IMG/VR virus record: IMGVR_UViG_3300042146_000125
Span: 1-22,797 of that record
DNA: 22,797 nt
From: a virus
Reading direction: 5' to 3' (one strand)
A model generated the notes under the pieces. The model was not told where the DNA came from and searched no databases. It was given only the letters and a program-made list of their open reading frames with translations. Position numbers and translations under genes: made by a program. Positions 1-7,467 of the stretch are shown here, piece by piece; the first letter of the stretch is position 1, and each line of letters begins with the position of its first letter.

Positions 1-2
1 AC

Positions 3-404
3 TGCGTTGCCGTACTGGAAGCACTCAACATTCGCAAAATGCCCAGAATCTGGCTATGTGGCGACATGCAAGTGCTTCTGGTATCCGGCCATGCAGGAAA
101 GGTCTGTCCTGAGCTGAAAGCGGCGGGTATTTCGTTCAACTTTGCGACATACCCGGTCAAAGACTCAATGCAGGCTAATCAGGCCGGTCAAGTGCGTTAT
201 GGCCACGACGGTACCTATATGTACTCCAATTTGGTGCCTGACCCACAACTGGCTGCTGTATACAGCCGATTCCTTCCCGGTGATTCCGTAGTGGACGATG
301 TGATGCGATTTCGCATCTGCCATGTCTGCTGCGGCCAAGAGTCGTGGGAGGATCGCGAAGCACACGGGCAGATGCACAAACTGCGCATTCTGCTCTCTCA
401 ATAA
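3..404 (+). CDS. 5'-partial protein with C-terminal CxxC...HxxxH zinc-like motif
   Basis: The reading frame is already open at the left edge of the window, so the true start lies upstream. An internal ATG at 39 has no Shine-Dalgarno site and the frame reads through it from position 3. Counting from that ATG, the last 30 residues carry C94-x2-C97 followed by H109-x3-H113, the spacing pattern of a small C2H2-type zinc site. The rest is a mixed alpha/beta-like sequence that I do not recognise. It ends 25 nt before the start of the VWA/metallopeptidase gene and is on the same strand, so it is probably in the same operon. In many genomes a MoxR-type ATPase precedes VWA genes, but no Walker motif is visible here, so I do not call it that. 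Function unknown. Confidence 0.6.
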   Translation, partial: CVAVLEALNIRKMPRIWLCGDMQVLLVSGHAGKVCPELKAAGISFNFATYPVKDSMQANQAGQVRYGHDGTYMYSNLVPDPQLAAVYSRFLPGDSVVDDVMRFRICHVCCGQESWEDREAHGQMHKLRILLSQ

Positions 405-429
405 CCATACCTGCCTTGGAGGCAAACCA

Positions 430-1602
430 ATGGAACAACATACTGATTTCTGGAAGGCTGTCACCAAGGCGCGTCTGGACCTGATGCAAATGCCTGCGGC
501 TACGTTCGTGACTACCCTGGCTCTGATGATGAAACAGATCGTCGATGACACGCCGCAGAATATGACGGCAGCTACCGACGGGCTGGCGATCTTCTACAAC
601 ACCGGGTTCTTCCTCGGCCTGACGCGCAAGCAACGGCCGACCCTGATTGCCCACGAGGCCATGCACGCGGCACTCGATCACATGGAACTGGCCAAGGCAC
701 ACAACATCTCGGCTGAGAACCATATGCGCTTCAACCGCGCCGCTGACTACGTGATCAACGACTTCCTTGTGCTGGCCGGCTTCGAGCCGTTGCCCAACTG
801 GTGCCATGACGTGAAATATCGCGGCATGAACACGCTGGAGGTCTACCGGCTGTTGCAGGAAGACTCAAGCGAAGACAGTAGCGGTGGCCTTCCGATGGAC
901 GATCTACGCAAGCCTGGGGAATCCGAACCGGGTCTGTCCGACTCGGAGGTCAAGCAAGCGGTCAAGGCCAACATCACCTCGGCAGCGGTCGCGGCCAAGA
1001 TGAAAGGCGGCAGTGCGGCGGGTTCGATCCCGGCCGACGTGCAAGTCTTCCTCGACAGCCTGCTGAAGCCGAAATTGCCGATGGCAGCGCATTTGCGCAA
1101 GTTCTTCAACGCCATCGACAAATCCAACTACAGTTGGCAAAAACTCAACCGTCGGTTCCACCCGATGCTGATGCCCGGGTTACAAGGCAAGAAGCTGGGT
1201 CATATCGCGTTCGCCTTCGACATGTCGAGTTCGGTCAGCGATAAGGACATTCAGCGCTACGTCAGTGAGCTGATGGGTGTAATCCGTAACCTCAAACCAG
1301 AAAAGATAACCCTGGTGCAGTTCACCTGCGAGATCAAGTCCGTCCACCGGCTCAAGACCCTTCGCGAGCTAGCAGCACTGGAATTGCGTGGACGTGGCGG
1401 TACCGACATCGAACCGCTGATGGCATGGGCGAAGCTCAATAAACCGACAGCGCTCTGCGTCTTCACGGATGGTGAATACTCACATCCTTCCTTCAACCCC
1501 GGGTGCCCGGTCATGTGGATGATCCACGGATATTCCAAGGACATGTTCCACTGCGACTTCGGTACCACAATCAGGTTCGACGTTGATGACGATCCCTTTT
1601 GA
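430..1602 (+). CDS. Metallopeptidase-like (HExxH) plus VWA domain protein (DUF2201 type)
   Basis: This 390-aa protein has two recognisable parts. The N-terminal half contains H75-E76-x2-H79 inside an AHEAMHAALDH segment, followed by NRAADYVIND with D106 as a likely third zinc ligand. This is the pattern of the DUF2201 putative metallopeptidase domain. An acidic, low-complexity linker lies at about residues 144-175. The C-terminal half is a von Willebrand A-like fold with the metal-site motif D264-M-S266-S-S268, then GGTD (about 323-326) and FTDGE (about 345-349). The frame is open back to 322, but I chose the ATG at 430 because GGAGG lies just upstream (about 418-422) and the preceding gene ends at 404. 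Such proteins are usually partners of MoxR ATPases, but none is visible in this window. The biological role in phages is unknown. Family call is confident; proteolytic activity is not shown. Confidence 0.85.
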   Translation: MEQHTDFWKAVTKARLDLMQMPAATFVTTLALMMKQIVDDTPQNMTAATDGLAIFYNTGFFLGLTRKQRPTLIAHEAMHAALDHMELAKAHNISAENHMRFNRAADYVINDFLVLAGFEPLPNWCHDVKYRGMNTLEVYRLLQEDSSEDSSGGLPMDDLRKPGESEPGLSDSEVKQAVKANITSAAVAAKMKGGSAAGSIPADVQVFLDSLLKPKLPMAAHLRKFFNAIDKSNYSWQKLNRRFHPMLMPGLQGKKLGHIAFAFDMSSSVSDKDIQRYVSELMGVIRNLKPEKITLVQFTCEIKSVHRLKTLRELAALELRGRGGTDIEPLMAWAKLNKPTALCVFTDGEYSHPSFNPGCPVMWMIHGYSKDMFHCDFGTTIRFDVDDDPF

Positions 1603-2836
1603 TCTCACTCCCAGTCAGGAGCGGGGCTACGACACGTTCCTCTCCTTCTACCTTGACCCCAACCAGACGGTGATGGTGCTCAAGGGCTACAGCGGTACCG
1701 GCAAAACGACTCTTGTTCGCCGGCTACTGGCCGATCTTCCAGAAATGGATGCCATGGCCAAACTATGTGCCCCGGAGTACGTTCCGCCCCAGATTGTCCT
1801 GACGGCAACCACCAACCAAGCGGCCGAGGCGTTTGCCCTGGCCGTCGGTTACAAGCAGGAGGTCAAGACCATTCACAGCGCTTGCGAACTGCGTTTGGTT
1901 ACCGACTACAAAACCAAGGAGAAATACCTCACCGAGTACGGCGATGGGCTGGAAAACTCGTTGGTGTTCATCGACGAGGCCAGCTTTGTCGACAAGAAAT
2001 TGTTGGCGAAGATCCTCAAGCAAACCAAGCGCTGCAAGCTGGTGTTCATCGGCGATCCTGCACAGCTCACCCCCATCGAAGACGATTTCATGCCTGCGTT
2101 CGAAATGAACGCCTGCGAGATCGAACTGACCGATCTGGTCCGCTTTGAAGGGGGCATTCTGCAAACGCTTATGGGTAACCTGCGCGCTGCGGTAATGGAA
2201 GGCAATTGGTCGAAGTTCCCACTCACCCCGGGTGTTATCGACCGTCTGAGTCAAGAAGACTTCAACGCTGAAGCTTACCGGCTGTTTACCAAAGAGCCGA
2301 ACAAGCAGGTGAAGATCCTGGCTTACACCAACAACTGTGTCACCCAGTACAACAACTTCTTGTCAAAGAAGGTGCTGGGTACCACCGTACCGCAACCGGG
2401 TCAGCGTATGCTGGTCAACGAGGCGGTACAGAACAACGGCAGCAAGTGCAGCGCCAACGAAGAGGTCACCCTCGAAGAAGTCGAGCTGACCAAAGAATAT
2501 GGCGTGGAAGGCTACCAGATCCTCTTGCGAGGCAAGGGCAGCTACTATTTCATGCCCAAGCATCGCGGGCAGAAGGATAAGGCACACGCTCAGGCCGTCC
2601 GTGAGGACGATTACAGCGCGATGAAGATCATCCTCGACACTTGGATCGATCTGCGCCCATCGTTCGCCCAGACCGTCAACAAGTCCCAGGGTTCGACCTA
2701 TGACATCGTCATGATCGACCTGAACGACATTTGTTCCAAATGCCGGACACTGGAGCAGCTTGCCCGCATCTTGTATGTGGCACTGAGCCGGGGCCGGAGC
2801 CGAATCATCATGACCGGAGATTTACGGAGGAAATAA
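1586..2836 (+). CDS. SF1 DNA helicase, Dda/RecD-like
   Basis: A 416-aa ATP-dependent helicase. Visible motifs in order: a Q-motif-like LTPSQ near residue 7; Walker A GYSGTGKTT (34-42); motif Ia LTATTNQAAE; Walker B FIDEAS with D130-E131; motif III FIGDPAQLTP with Q160; an LVRF segment at about 184-187; a UvrD_C_2-type TVNKSQGSTYD near 370; and motif VI VALSRGRSR near 398. Length and layout fit T4 Dda-like helicases, which remodel origins and clear proteins from DNA during phage replication. The gene overlaps the end of the VWA gene by 17 nt. A TTG at 1583 is in frame directly before ATG 1586. I prefer ATG with AGG at 1573-1575. The stop TAA shares its last A with the next ATG (TAATG), which suggests translational coupling. 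Its position next to the polymerase gene supports a replication role. Confidence 0.93.
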   Translation: MTIPFDLTPSQERGYDTFLSFYLDPNQTVMVLKGYSGTGKTTLVRRLLADLPEMDAMAKLCAPEYVPPQIVLTATTNQAAEAFALAVGYKQEVKTIHSACELRLVTDYKTKEKYLTEYGDGLENSLVFIDEASFVDKKLLAKILKQTKRCKLVFIGDPAQLTPIEDDFMPAFEMNACEIELTDLVRFEGGILQTLMGNLRAAVMEGNWSKFPLTPGVIDRLSQEDFNAEAYRLFTKEPNKQVKILAYTNNCVTQYNNFLSKKVLGTTVPQPGQRMLVNEAVQNNGSKCSANEEVTLEEVELTKEYGVEGYQILLRGKGSYYFMPKHRGQKDKAHAQAVREDDYSAMKIILDTWIDLRPSFAQTVNKSQGSTYDIVMIDLNDICSKCRTLEQLARILYVALSRGRSRIIMTGDLRRK

Positions 2837-3360
2837 TGGATCGCCGCGCCAAAGCACAGTTCAAACTGAAAGTTCGTGACGCATTGCTGGCATTTGTCTA
2901 TGCGCCAGTCGATGAACGTCACAAGCGACAGCTTGCCGAGATAATTGCGGAGAACGACGCTTTGGTCGGCATCCAATATTTCGGATTCATGTACCGCAGC
3001 AAGTTCCACACGCAGTCGCGCTATGTGAGGCCGCCGCAGAACATCCCCAAGCTGTTTGACAGCCTAAAACCAGCAATGGACAAGATTCTATTCGAACAGC
3101 TCTTCATTGAGCGTGAGGAACGTCCGCTGGTGGCCGGCTACATCCAGAAGTGGTTGAATTCGTCGGACGATGCTGAAGTTCTCTTTCAGCGTTTGCCGAC
3201 GGCACTACGTGCACCGTTCCAGCAAGTTCTGGCGACTGAGGGTCTGCAACTGACCGATGTTGACATGGACGACGCCGCGCACGAAATGGGCATCGGAGAA
3301 AAGTCGTTAGACGCTCTCAAGGTGCGTTTAATGACAAACCTAATCCAAGGAGATAGCTAG
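2836..3360 (+). CDS. Uncharacterised phage protein (174 aa)
   Basis: The start is fixed by GGAGG at 2826-2830 and by the TAATG overlap with the helicase stop. The frame itself is open further upstream, but only inside the helicase gene. The product is mostly charged and helical, with a basic N-terminus (MDRRAKAQFKLKVRD), a middle FLFM-like aromatic patch around YFGFMYRSKFH, and an acidic stretch TDVDMDDAAHE near the C-terminus. I see no signal peptide, membrane segment, metal motif or nucleotide-binding motif. The stop TAG at 3358-3360 shares its G with the GTG start of the polymerase, and the polymerase ribosome site AAGGAG lies inside this gene's end, so both are likely translated together. 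Being between helicase and polymerase suggests a replication accessory role, which is inference from position only. Confidence 0.75.
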   Translation: MDRRAKAQFKLKVRDALLAFVYAPVDERHKRQLAEIIAENDALVGIQYFGFMYRSKFHTQSRYVRPPQNIPKLFDSLKPAMDKILFEQLFIEREERPLVAGYIQKWLNSSDDAEVLFQRLPTALRAPFQQVLATEGLQLTDVDMDDAAHEMGIGEKSLDALKVRLMTNLIQGDS

Positions 3361-5993
3361 TGCGCCATCATCTCTTCTTTCAGAAGAACACAAGCGGTCA
3401 CTACCCGGTGGCCGTCCTGATGAAGCAATACACGTTTGATCAGGCATTGATCCACAAAAACTACATCCAACCGCTGAAAGATCGAGGGATTCCGCAGGAA
3501 GACTGCATCGCCTTCACCCTATCGTACGAAAGTGCAAAAAAGGTGTCAGCGGCACAGGTAAAGTCGTATTCGGCGAACTTGCTGAAGGTGCTGGAGCGTG
3601 CACATGTGAAATACATCTATTGCACCGACGGCACCTATTTCAAATACCTCACCGGGCAGAAGAAGGCAGAGGTTCACCTCGGTTATTCCCTGCCCTGTGC
3701 GGTACCAGGCTTCGAGCACATGCAAGTCGTGCTTGGCGTCAATTATCAGGTGCTGGTTTACGCACCGGACAAGAAGGCGCACCTCGACCAAGGTCTGGAC
3801 GCACTGTGCAGTGTGTACAAGGGCAACTACGTGCCGCCCGGGGATCAGATCATCCATTCGGAGTTCTACCCGAAGACGGCCAACGAAATCCGCAACGCGC
3901 TGATGGAACTGCACAAGTTCCCACACTTGGCGATGGACATTGAGGGCTACAGCCTTCGTCTGGATGATTCCGGCATTGCGACCTTCGCACTGGCCTGGAC
4001 CAAGCATGACTTCGTGGCTTTCCCGGTCGACTTGCACAATCTGGGTGAGAAGGACGACGAAGGCAACTTCCATTACCGGAAGGACAACAAAGAGGTTCGT
4101 GAGATCCTCAAGGACTTCCTCCGGCAGTACATGGGGGGCAAACGCTTCCACAGTGCCACCTATGACGTAAAGCACCTGATCTACAACCTCTGGATGCGTG
4201 ATCCGCTCGATTACAAGAGCTGTCTGGAAGGTTTGGACATCATGACCCGCAATCTGGACTGCACCAAGGTGCTGAGCTATCTGGCGGTCAATTCTTGCTC
4301 CGGTAACACCTTGGGCCTGAAGTATCAGTCGCAGGAGTTCACCGGAAACTATGCACAGGACGATATCAAGGACATCCGTAAAATCGACCTGCCAAACCTG
4401 CTCCGATACAACGGAGTGGACTGCATGGCGACGAACTATGCCTACGACAAGCACATGCCGACGGTGGTAGCCGATCAACAGCTTGAGTTGTACAACGGGC
4501 TGATGAAGGACTCGATGCGGCTGATCATCAACGTCGAGTTGGTGGGTCTGCCGATGGACCCTAAAAAGGTCACCGAAACCAAGGAAAAACTGGAGAAGCT
4601 GCAAGAGCAATACTTGCTGACCATCCAAAATGATCCGATGGTGACAAAGCTGAACTATCTGCTGCAAGTCTCGGCGATGGAGGCGGCAAACGCTAAGTTG
4701 AAGGTCAAACAGCACCCACTGGAGAAATTCGCGGATACCGTGTTCAACCCAGGGTCGCCGTTGCAATTACAGCGTCTGCTGTACGAATTGATGGATTTAC
4801 CCATCCTCGCGAAGACCAAGACCAAGCAGCCGGCTACTGGTGGCAAGATCATCAAGCAGTTGCTCGATCACGAACGGGCGAAGCCATATCTGGCCTTGTT
4901 ACAGGCTCTGATCGACTATTCAGCGGTGACCAAGATCCTTCAGGCGTTTATGCCTGCATTCGAGAATGGAATCCTCAAAGCCGACGGCATGCGTTATTTG
5001 CATGGCGTATTCAACATCGGCGGTACCGTTTCGGGCCGGCTGTCTTCCAGCGACCCAAACATGCAGAACCTGCCCGCTGGCTCTGCTTACGGCAAGCTGA
5101 TCAAGGAACTGTTCATGGGGCCACCCGGATGGATCTTTGCCGGGGCCGACTTCAACAGTTTGGAAGATTACATCTCTGCCTTGACTACCCGCGACCCGAA
5201 CAAGCTGAAGGTGTACATCGACGGCTACGACGGTCACTGCTTGCGGGCTTATGCGTACTTTGGCGACCAAATGCCTGACATCGATCCGACTTCGGTTGAT
5301 TCGATCAACAGCATCGCCAAGAAGTACCCGGAACTGCGTCAAGATTCGAAAGCTCCAACATTCGCCCTGACTTATCAGGGAACCTTCGCTACGCTGATGA
5401 AAAACCTCGGTTGGCCAGAAGAGAAGGCGAAGCGCATCGAAGCGAACTTCCACGAACTGTACAAGGCCTCCACCGAGTACATTATGGATCGCTTGCACCA
5501 AGCTACTCGCGACGGCTACGTCACTGTGGCCTTTGGTTTGCGTTTACGCACGCCAATGCTCGGCCGGTCCTATCTGGGCCTGGATTGCACCCCGAAAGAG
5601 GTGGCAGCCGAAGGTCGTACCGCAGGCAACGCAATGGGCCAGTCTTATGGTCTGTTGAACAACCGTGCGGCTGCAGCGTTCATGAAACGTGTCCATGCAA
5701 GCCCGTTCCGCTACGACATCAAACCAGTTGCATTGATTCACGACGCCATTTACATCCTGATCAAAAATGATCCGGTTGTGGTGGAGTTTGCGAACCGTGT
5801 GCTGATCGAAGAGATGTCTTGGCAGGAACTGCCTGAATTGCACCACGATACGGTCAAGATCGGTGCTGCACTCGATCTGTTCTACCCGAACTGGGCTACC
5901 CCAGTGACATTGCCGGTTAACGCCGACATCCCTACCATCAAGGCCGTGTGCAAAGCGCATATGGACAAAATTCGTGAAAAGGAGGCTGCATGA
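3360..5993 (+). CDS. DNA polymerase, family A, with 3'-5' exonuclease domain
   Basis: An 877-aa replicative polymerase. The proofreading exonuclease is complete: ExoI DIEGY with D193 and E195, ExoII with D269 in HSATYDVKHL, and ExoIII YNGVD with D354. The polymerase domain shows motif A with D597 (ADFNSLED, E602 at the steric-gate position), motif B R660-x3-K664-x3-F668-x3-Y672, and motif C L-I-H794-D795-A796. In E. coli Pol I motif C is HDE, so the Glu is replaced by Ala. There is no 5'-3' exonuclease domain; about 180 N-terminal residues before ExoI are of unknown role. GTG start chosen because AAGGAG (about 3347-3352) is well placed and GTG overlaps the upstream TAG. The first in-frame ATG (3420) lacks such a site. 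F668 at the Pol I F762 position predicts discrimination against dideoxynucleotides. Confidence 0.97.
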   Translation: MRHHLFFQKNTSGHYPVAVLMKQYTFDQALIHKNYIQPLKDRGIPQEDCIAFTLSYESAKKVSAAQVKSYSANLLKVLERAHVKYIYCTDGTYFKYLTGQKKAEVHLGYSLPCAVPGFEHMQVVLGVNYQVLVYAPDKKAHLDQGLDALCSVYKGNYVPPGDQIIHSEFYPKTANEIRNALMELHKFPHLAMDIEGYSLRLDDSGIATFALAWTKHDFVAFPVDLHNLGEKDDEGNFHYRKDNKEVREILKDFLRQYMGGKRFHSATYDVKHLIYNLWMRDPLDYKSCLEGLDIMTRNLDCTKVLSYLAVNSCSGNTLGLKYQSQEFTGNYAQDDIKDIRKIDLPNLLRYNGVDCMATNYAYDKHMPTVVADQQLELYNGLMKDSMRLIINVELVGLPMDPKKVTETKEKLEKLQEQYLLTIQNDPMVTKLNYLLQVSAMEAANAKLKVKQHPLEKFADTVFNPGSPLQLQRLLYELMDLPILAKTKTKQPATGGKIIKQLLDHERAKPYLALLQALIDYSAVTKILQAFMPAFENGILKADGMRYLHGVFNIGGTVSGRLSSSDPNMQNLPAGSAYGKLIKELFMGPPGWIFAGADFNSLEDYISALTTRDPNKLKVYIDGYDGHCLRAYAYFGDQMPDIDPTSVDSINSIAKKYPELRQDSKAPTFALTYQGTFATLMKNLGWPEEKAKRIEANFHELYKASTEYIMDRLHQATRDGYVTVAFGLRLRTPMLGRSYLGLDCTPKEVAAEGRTAGNAMGQSYGLLNNRAAAAFMKRVHASPFRYDIKPVALIHDAIYILIKNDPVVVEFANRVLIEEMSWQELPELHHDTVKIGAALDLFYPNWATPVTLPVNADIPTIKAVCKAHMDKIREKEAA

Positions 5994-6043
5994 TTCTCGC
6001 TAGCACCTGGTTCTACTTCGTTTACGTCAGACCGTTCGTATGA
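5990..6043 (+). CDS. 17-aa mini-gene coupling polymerase to the next gene
   Basis: A tiny reading frame encoding MILASTWFYFVYVRPFV. Its ATG overlaps the polymerase stop (ATGA at 5990-5993) and its own stop overlaps the ATG of the zinc-ribbon gene (ATGA at 6040-6043). A near-perfect Shine-Dalgarno AAAAGGAGG sits at about 5977-5984, which has no other ATG to serve. The next gene has no good site of its own, so translation of this mini-gene probably delivers ribosomes to it. The peptide is hydrophobic and aromatic, long enough for at most one short membrane segment. Alternatively it has no function as a peptide and acts only as a coupling device. Confidence 0.5.
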   Translation: MILASTWFYFVYVRPFV

Positions 6044-6252
6044 GTGCCGTTCTCGGCTACAAAAGCGACGGAACACCAATTCACCCAATTAAGCCCGGGA
6101 TGATCGCCACTGCGTGCGTCATCTCATGTGTGAGCTGCGGATTCTACATCCGTGGCATGGGTGGCCCTATGCGCGGCGCCAAGTGCGTCCCCTGCTATGA
6201 AAAGGAGCAAACCAATGCAAGTAGTGATCCAAGTAATCCTGAACGTACCTGA
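6040..6252 (+). CDS. Small zinc-ribbon-like protein (70 aa)
   Basis: The product carries two CxxC pairs, C-V-S-C at about residues 30-33 and C-V-P-C at about 49-52, with a basic glycine-rich loop between them. This is the layout of a small zinc ribbon. The first 29 residues are uncharged to weakly basic and the last 15 are polar and disordered-looking. The start shares ATGA with the upstream 17-aa gene. The 3' end overlaps the next gene by 38 nt and contains that gene's ribosome site. Zinc ribbons of this size in phages often bind nucleic acid or host polymerase, but nothing here shows the partner. Confidence 0.7.
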   Translation: MSAVLGYKSDGTPIHPIKPGMIATACVISCVSCGFYIRGMGGPMRGAKCVPCYEKEQTNASSDPSNPERT

Positions 6253-6382
6253 AGGCTCCGGTAAAGAGCTGGAAGGTCACGAATACGAAACCATCGTGAA
6301 TGATCTGATTGAAGATCAGGTTGAACGTGGCCTCATCAGTGGCGTGTCCCACGTCACCACGACGTTCGAGGACATCGTATGA
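6215..6382 (+). CDS. Uncharacterised small acidic protein (55 aa)
   Basis: The start ATG at 6215 follows AAAGGAG at about 6201-6207. The frame is open upstream but only across the zinc-ribbon gene, so the shorter form is preferred. The protein begins with a beta-strand-like MQVVIQVILNVPEG and continues with an acidic helix (YETIVNDLIEDQVERG) and a final strand-like segment. No cysteine or known motif is present. It overlaps the zinc-ribbon gene by 38 nt and the deaminase gene by 4 nt (ATGA), so it belongs to the same translationally coupled run. The first residues resemble those of the 77-aa protein at 7073, which also starts with a strand and a short acidic body, but the similarity is too weak to call them paralogues. 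Confidence 0.7.
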   Translation: MQVVIQVILNVPEGSGKELEGHEYETIVNDLIEDQVERGLISGVSHVTTTFEDIV

Positions 6383-6834
6383 GCCCACTGCGTGACAAAT
6401 ACCTGAACCTGTTCATGGCTCAGGCCTATGCCGCCGAGGCTCAGTCTGAGGCTAAACGGGAACAGGTCGGCTGCGTGATCGTGTCCCCTTCGGGGGCAAT
6501 GGTCACCGGCTGGAATGGACAGCCCGCAGGCCACCACACCAACCGCTGCGAAAACACCCCAGTCGAGGAAGACGGCGTGCCTCGCATGAAGACCGATCGT
6601 TCGGTGCTTCACGCCGAAAACAACGCCATGGGTTGGGCACTACGTAGCGGAACTTCGCTACAAGGTGCCTGGATGTTCACCACTGTCGCGCCCTGCGACG
6701 TCTGCGCCCGCACCATTATCCCATCCGGCATTGCCCGGGTGTTCTTCCACCGTTTCCACGACGATATGACCGGCATTGAGCTATTAGCTGAAGCCGGTAT
6801 CGACGTACGTAGTCTGCCGCACTTCAAGGAGTAA
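6379..6834 (+). CDS. Deoxycytidylate (dCMP) deaminase family protein
   Basis: A 151-aa zinc-dependent cytidine/deoxycytidylate deaminase. The catalytic H78-A-E80 (in VLHAENNA) and the P105-C106-x2-C109 motif (APCDVCA) provide zinc ligands and the proton-shuttling Glu. GWNG at 44-47 matches the conserved GxNG segment of dCMP deaminases that contacts the substrate. The expected reaction is dCMP to dUMP, feeding dTTP synthesis during phage replication. Length is typical of phage dCMP deaminases. The start shares ATGA with the preceding gene's stop. No thymidylate synthase is visible in the window. A cytidine or tRNA deaminase is less likely because of the GWNG and the 30-residue insert before HAE. 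Confidence 0.92.
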   Translation: MSPLRDKYLNLFMAQAYAAEAQSEAKREQVGCVIVSPSGAMVTGWNGQPAGHHTNRCENTPVEEDGVPRMKTDRSVLHAENNAMGWALRSGTSLQGAWMFTTVAPCDVCARTIIPSGIARVFFHRFHDDMTGIELLAEAGIDVRSLPHFKE

Positions 6835-6836
6835 AA

Positions 6837-7301
6837 ATGGCCAAGTCTCTGCATGCACCCGGCAAGTTCGGTAACGCACCGGTCAACGGCCGGTATTTCT
6901 TCGTTCATCGTACCAGCCGCTGCGTGCGGAGCTGGGACATGGACTCGTTGCCGGTACCCGGAAACTGGGAACAGGTTTCCCTCGAAGAATGGGTAGCGTT
7001 CCGTAAGGAAACGCTGAAGATCCCCCTCAAGAAGCGTAAAGCGCTTCATGCCACGCTGTATCAGGAGGTTCCATGCAAGTCCGACTCACCACCACCATCA
7101 GCACCATCATCGACATCGATCCCGAAAACACCACGGAATTCGCCACCGCGAAAGCTGAAATCTTCGGCACCTACAATACCAACCTCGGTATTGACGCCCG
7201 CCAAGAGCAAAGCATCGAAGCCGTCCAAGCGCTCCAAAGCGGCTCCGTCATCTACGACCGTATCGTCGGCACCGAGGTCACGCACTCGTTCGAGGAAGTG
7301 A
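6837..7301 (+). CDS. Uncharacterised protein with probable stop-loss extension
   Basis: The start follows AAGGAG at 6826-6831 with 5 nt spacing. The first 79 residues look like a normal globular domain: basic N-terminus, aromatic YFFVHRT, and a WEQVSLEEWVAFRKE helix. From codon 80 the frame runs inside the next gene (7073-7306) and gives a Pro/Ser/Lys-rich string without the look of a folded domain. In that stretch the other frame has strongly G/C-ending codons, so this tail is probably fortuitous. Codon 7074-7076 is TGC where TGA would produce the same ATGA junction used at 5990, 6040, 6379, 7303, 8815, 17160 and 17537. I therefore infer that the original stop was lost and the protein gained about 75 residues. 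Function unknown. Confidence 0.6.
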   Translation: MAKSLHAPGKFGNAPVNGRYFFVHRTSRCVRSWDMDSLPVPGNWEQVSLEEWVAFRKETLKIPLKKRKALHATLYQEVPCKSDSPPPSAPSSTSIPKTPRNSPPRKLKSSAPTIPTSVLTPAKSKASKPSKRSKAAPSSTTVSSAPRSRTRSRK

Positions 7302-7306
7302 AATGA
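7073..7306 (+). CDS. Uncharacterised 77-aa protein
   Basis: The start ATG at 7073 has a strong CAGGAGG site at about 7062-7068. Codons in this frame end almost entirely in C or G, as in neighbouring real genes, which makes this the coding frame of the region shared with the upstream gene's tail. The product has a strand-like start (MQVRLTTTISTIIDID), then an Ala/Glu/Gln-rich helical body and a final strand. No catalytic or metal motif is visible. It overlaps the upstream frame by 229 nt and the downstream small gene by 4 nt (ATGA). Confidence 0.75.
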   Translation: MQVRLTTTISTIIDIDPENTTEFATAKAEIFGTYNTNLGIDARQEQSIEAVQALQSGSVIYDRIVGTEVTHSFEEVK

Positions 7307-7464
7307 GCGAGCCAGAAGAAGTCGCGCTGCGCATCAAAGAGCAGCATCCCGAATACTTCCCGCTCTCTTCCCGTCACCAGGCTGTTAGCATTGCTACCGG
7401 CCAGATGCCCGAAGAGAGCATCACCATTATCCAGGCGGTGGCCGACGCCCTGTTGGAGCTGTAA
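7303..7464 (+). CDS. Uncharacterised 53-aa protein
   Basis: A short gene that is easily missed. ATG at 7303 overlaps the preceding stop (ATGA), and GAGGAAG at about 7292-7298 is a suitable ribosome site. The frame ends at TAA 7462-7464, three bases before the next ATG. The peptide is acidic and probably helical (MSEPEEVALRIKEQ, then an ITIIQAVADALLEL helix at the end). Codon use matches the neighbours. The last helix is amphipathic, suggesting a protein-protein contact. Function unknown. Confidence 0.65.
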   Translation: MSEPEEVALRIKEQHPEYFPLSSRHQAVSIATGQMPEESITIIQAVADALLEL

Positions 7465-7467
7465 ACC

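Noticed and set aside
3546-4766. A 406-codon open frame on the - strand inside the polymerase gene
   Set aside because: The polymerase frame has intact motifs over the whole stretch; the antisense frame is a by-product of its codon use.
7020-7075. Programmed -1 frameshift joining the 6837 and 7073 genes
   Set aside because: The -1 frame has a stop at 7037-7039, no clear slippery heptamer lies between there and 7073, and the second gene has its own strong ribosome site.
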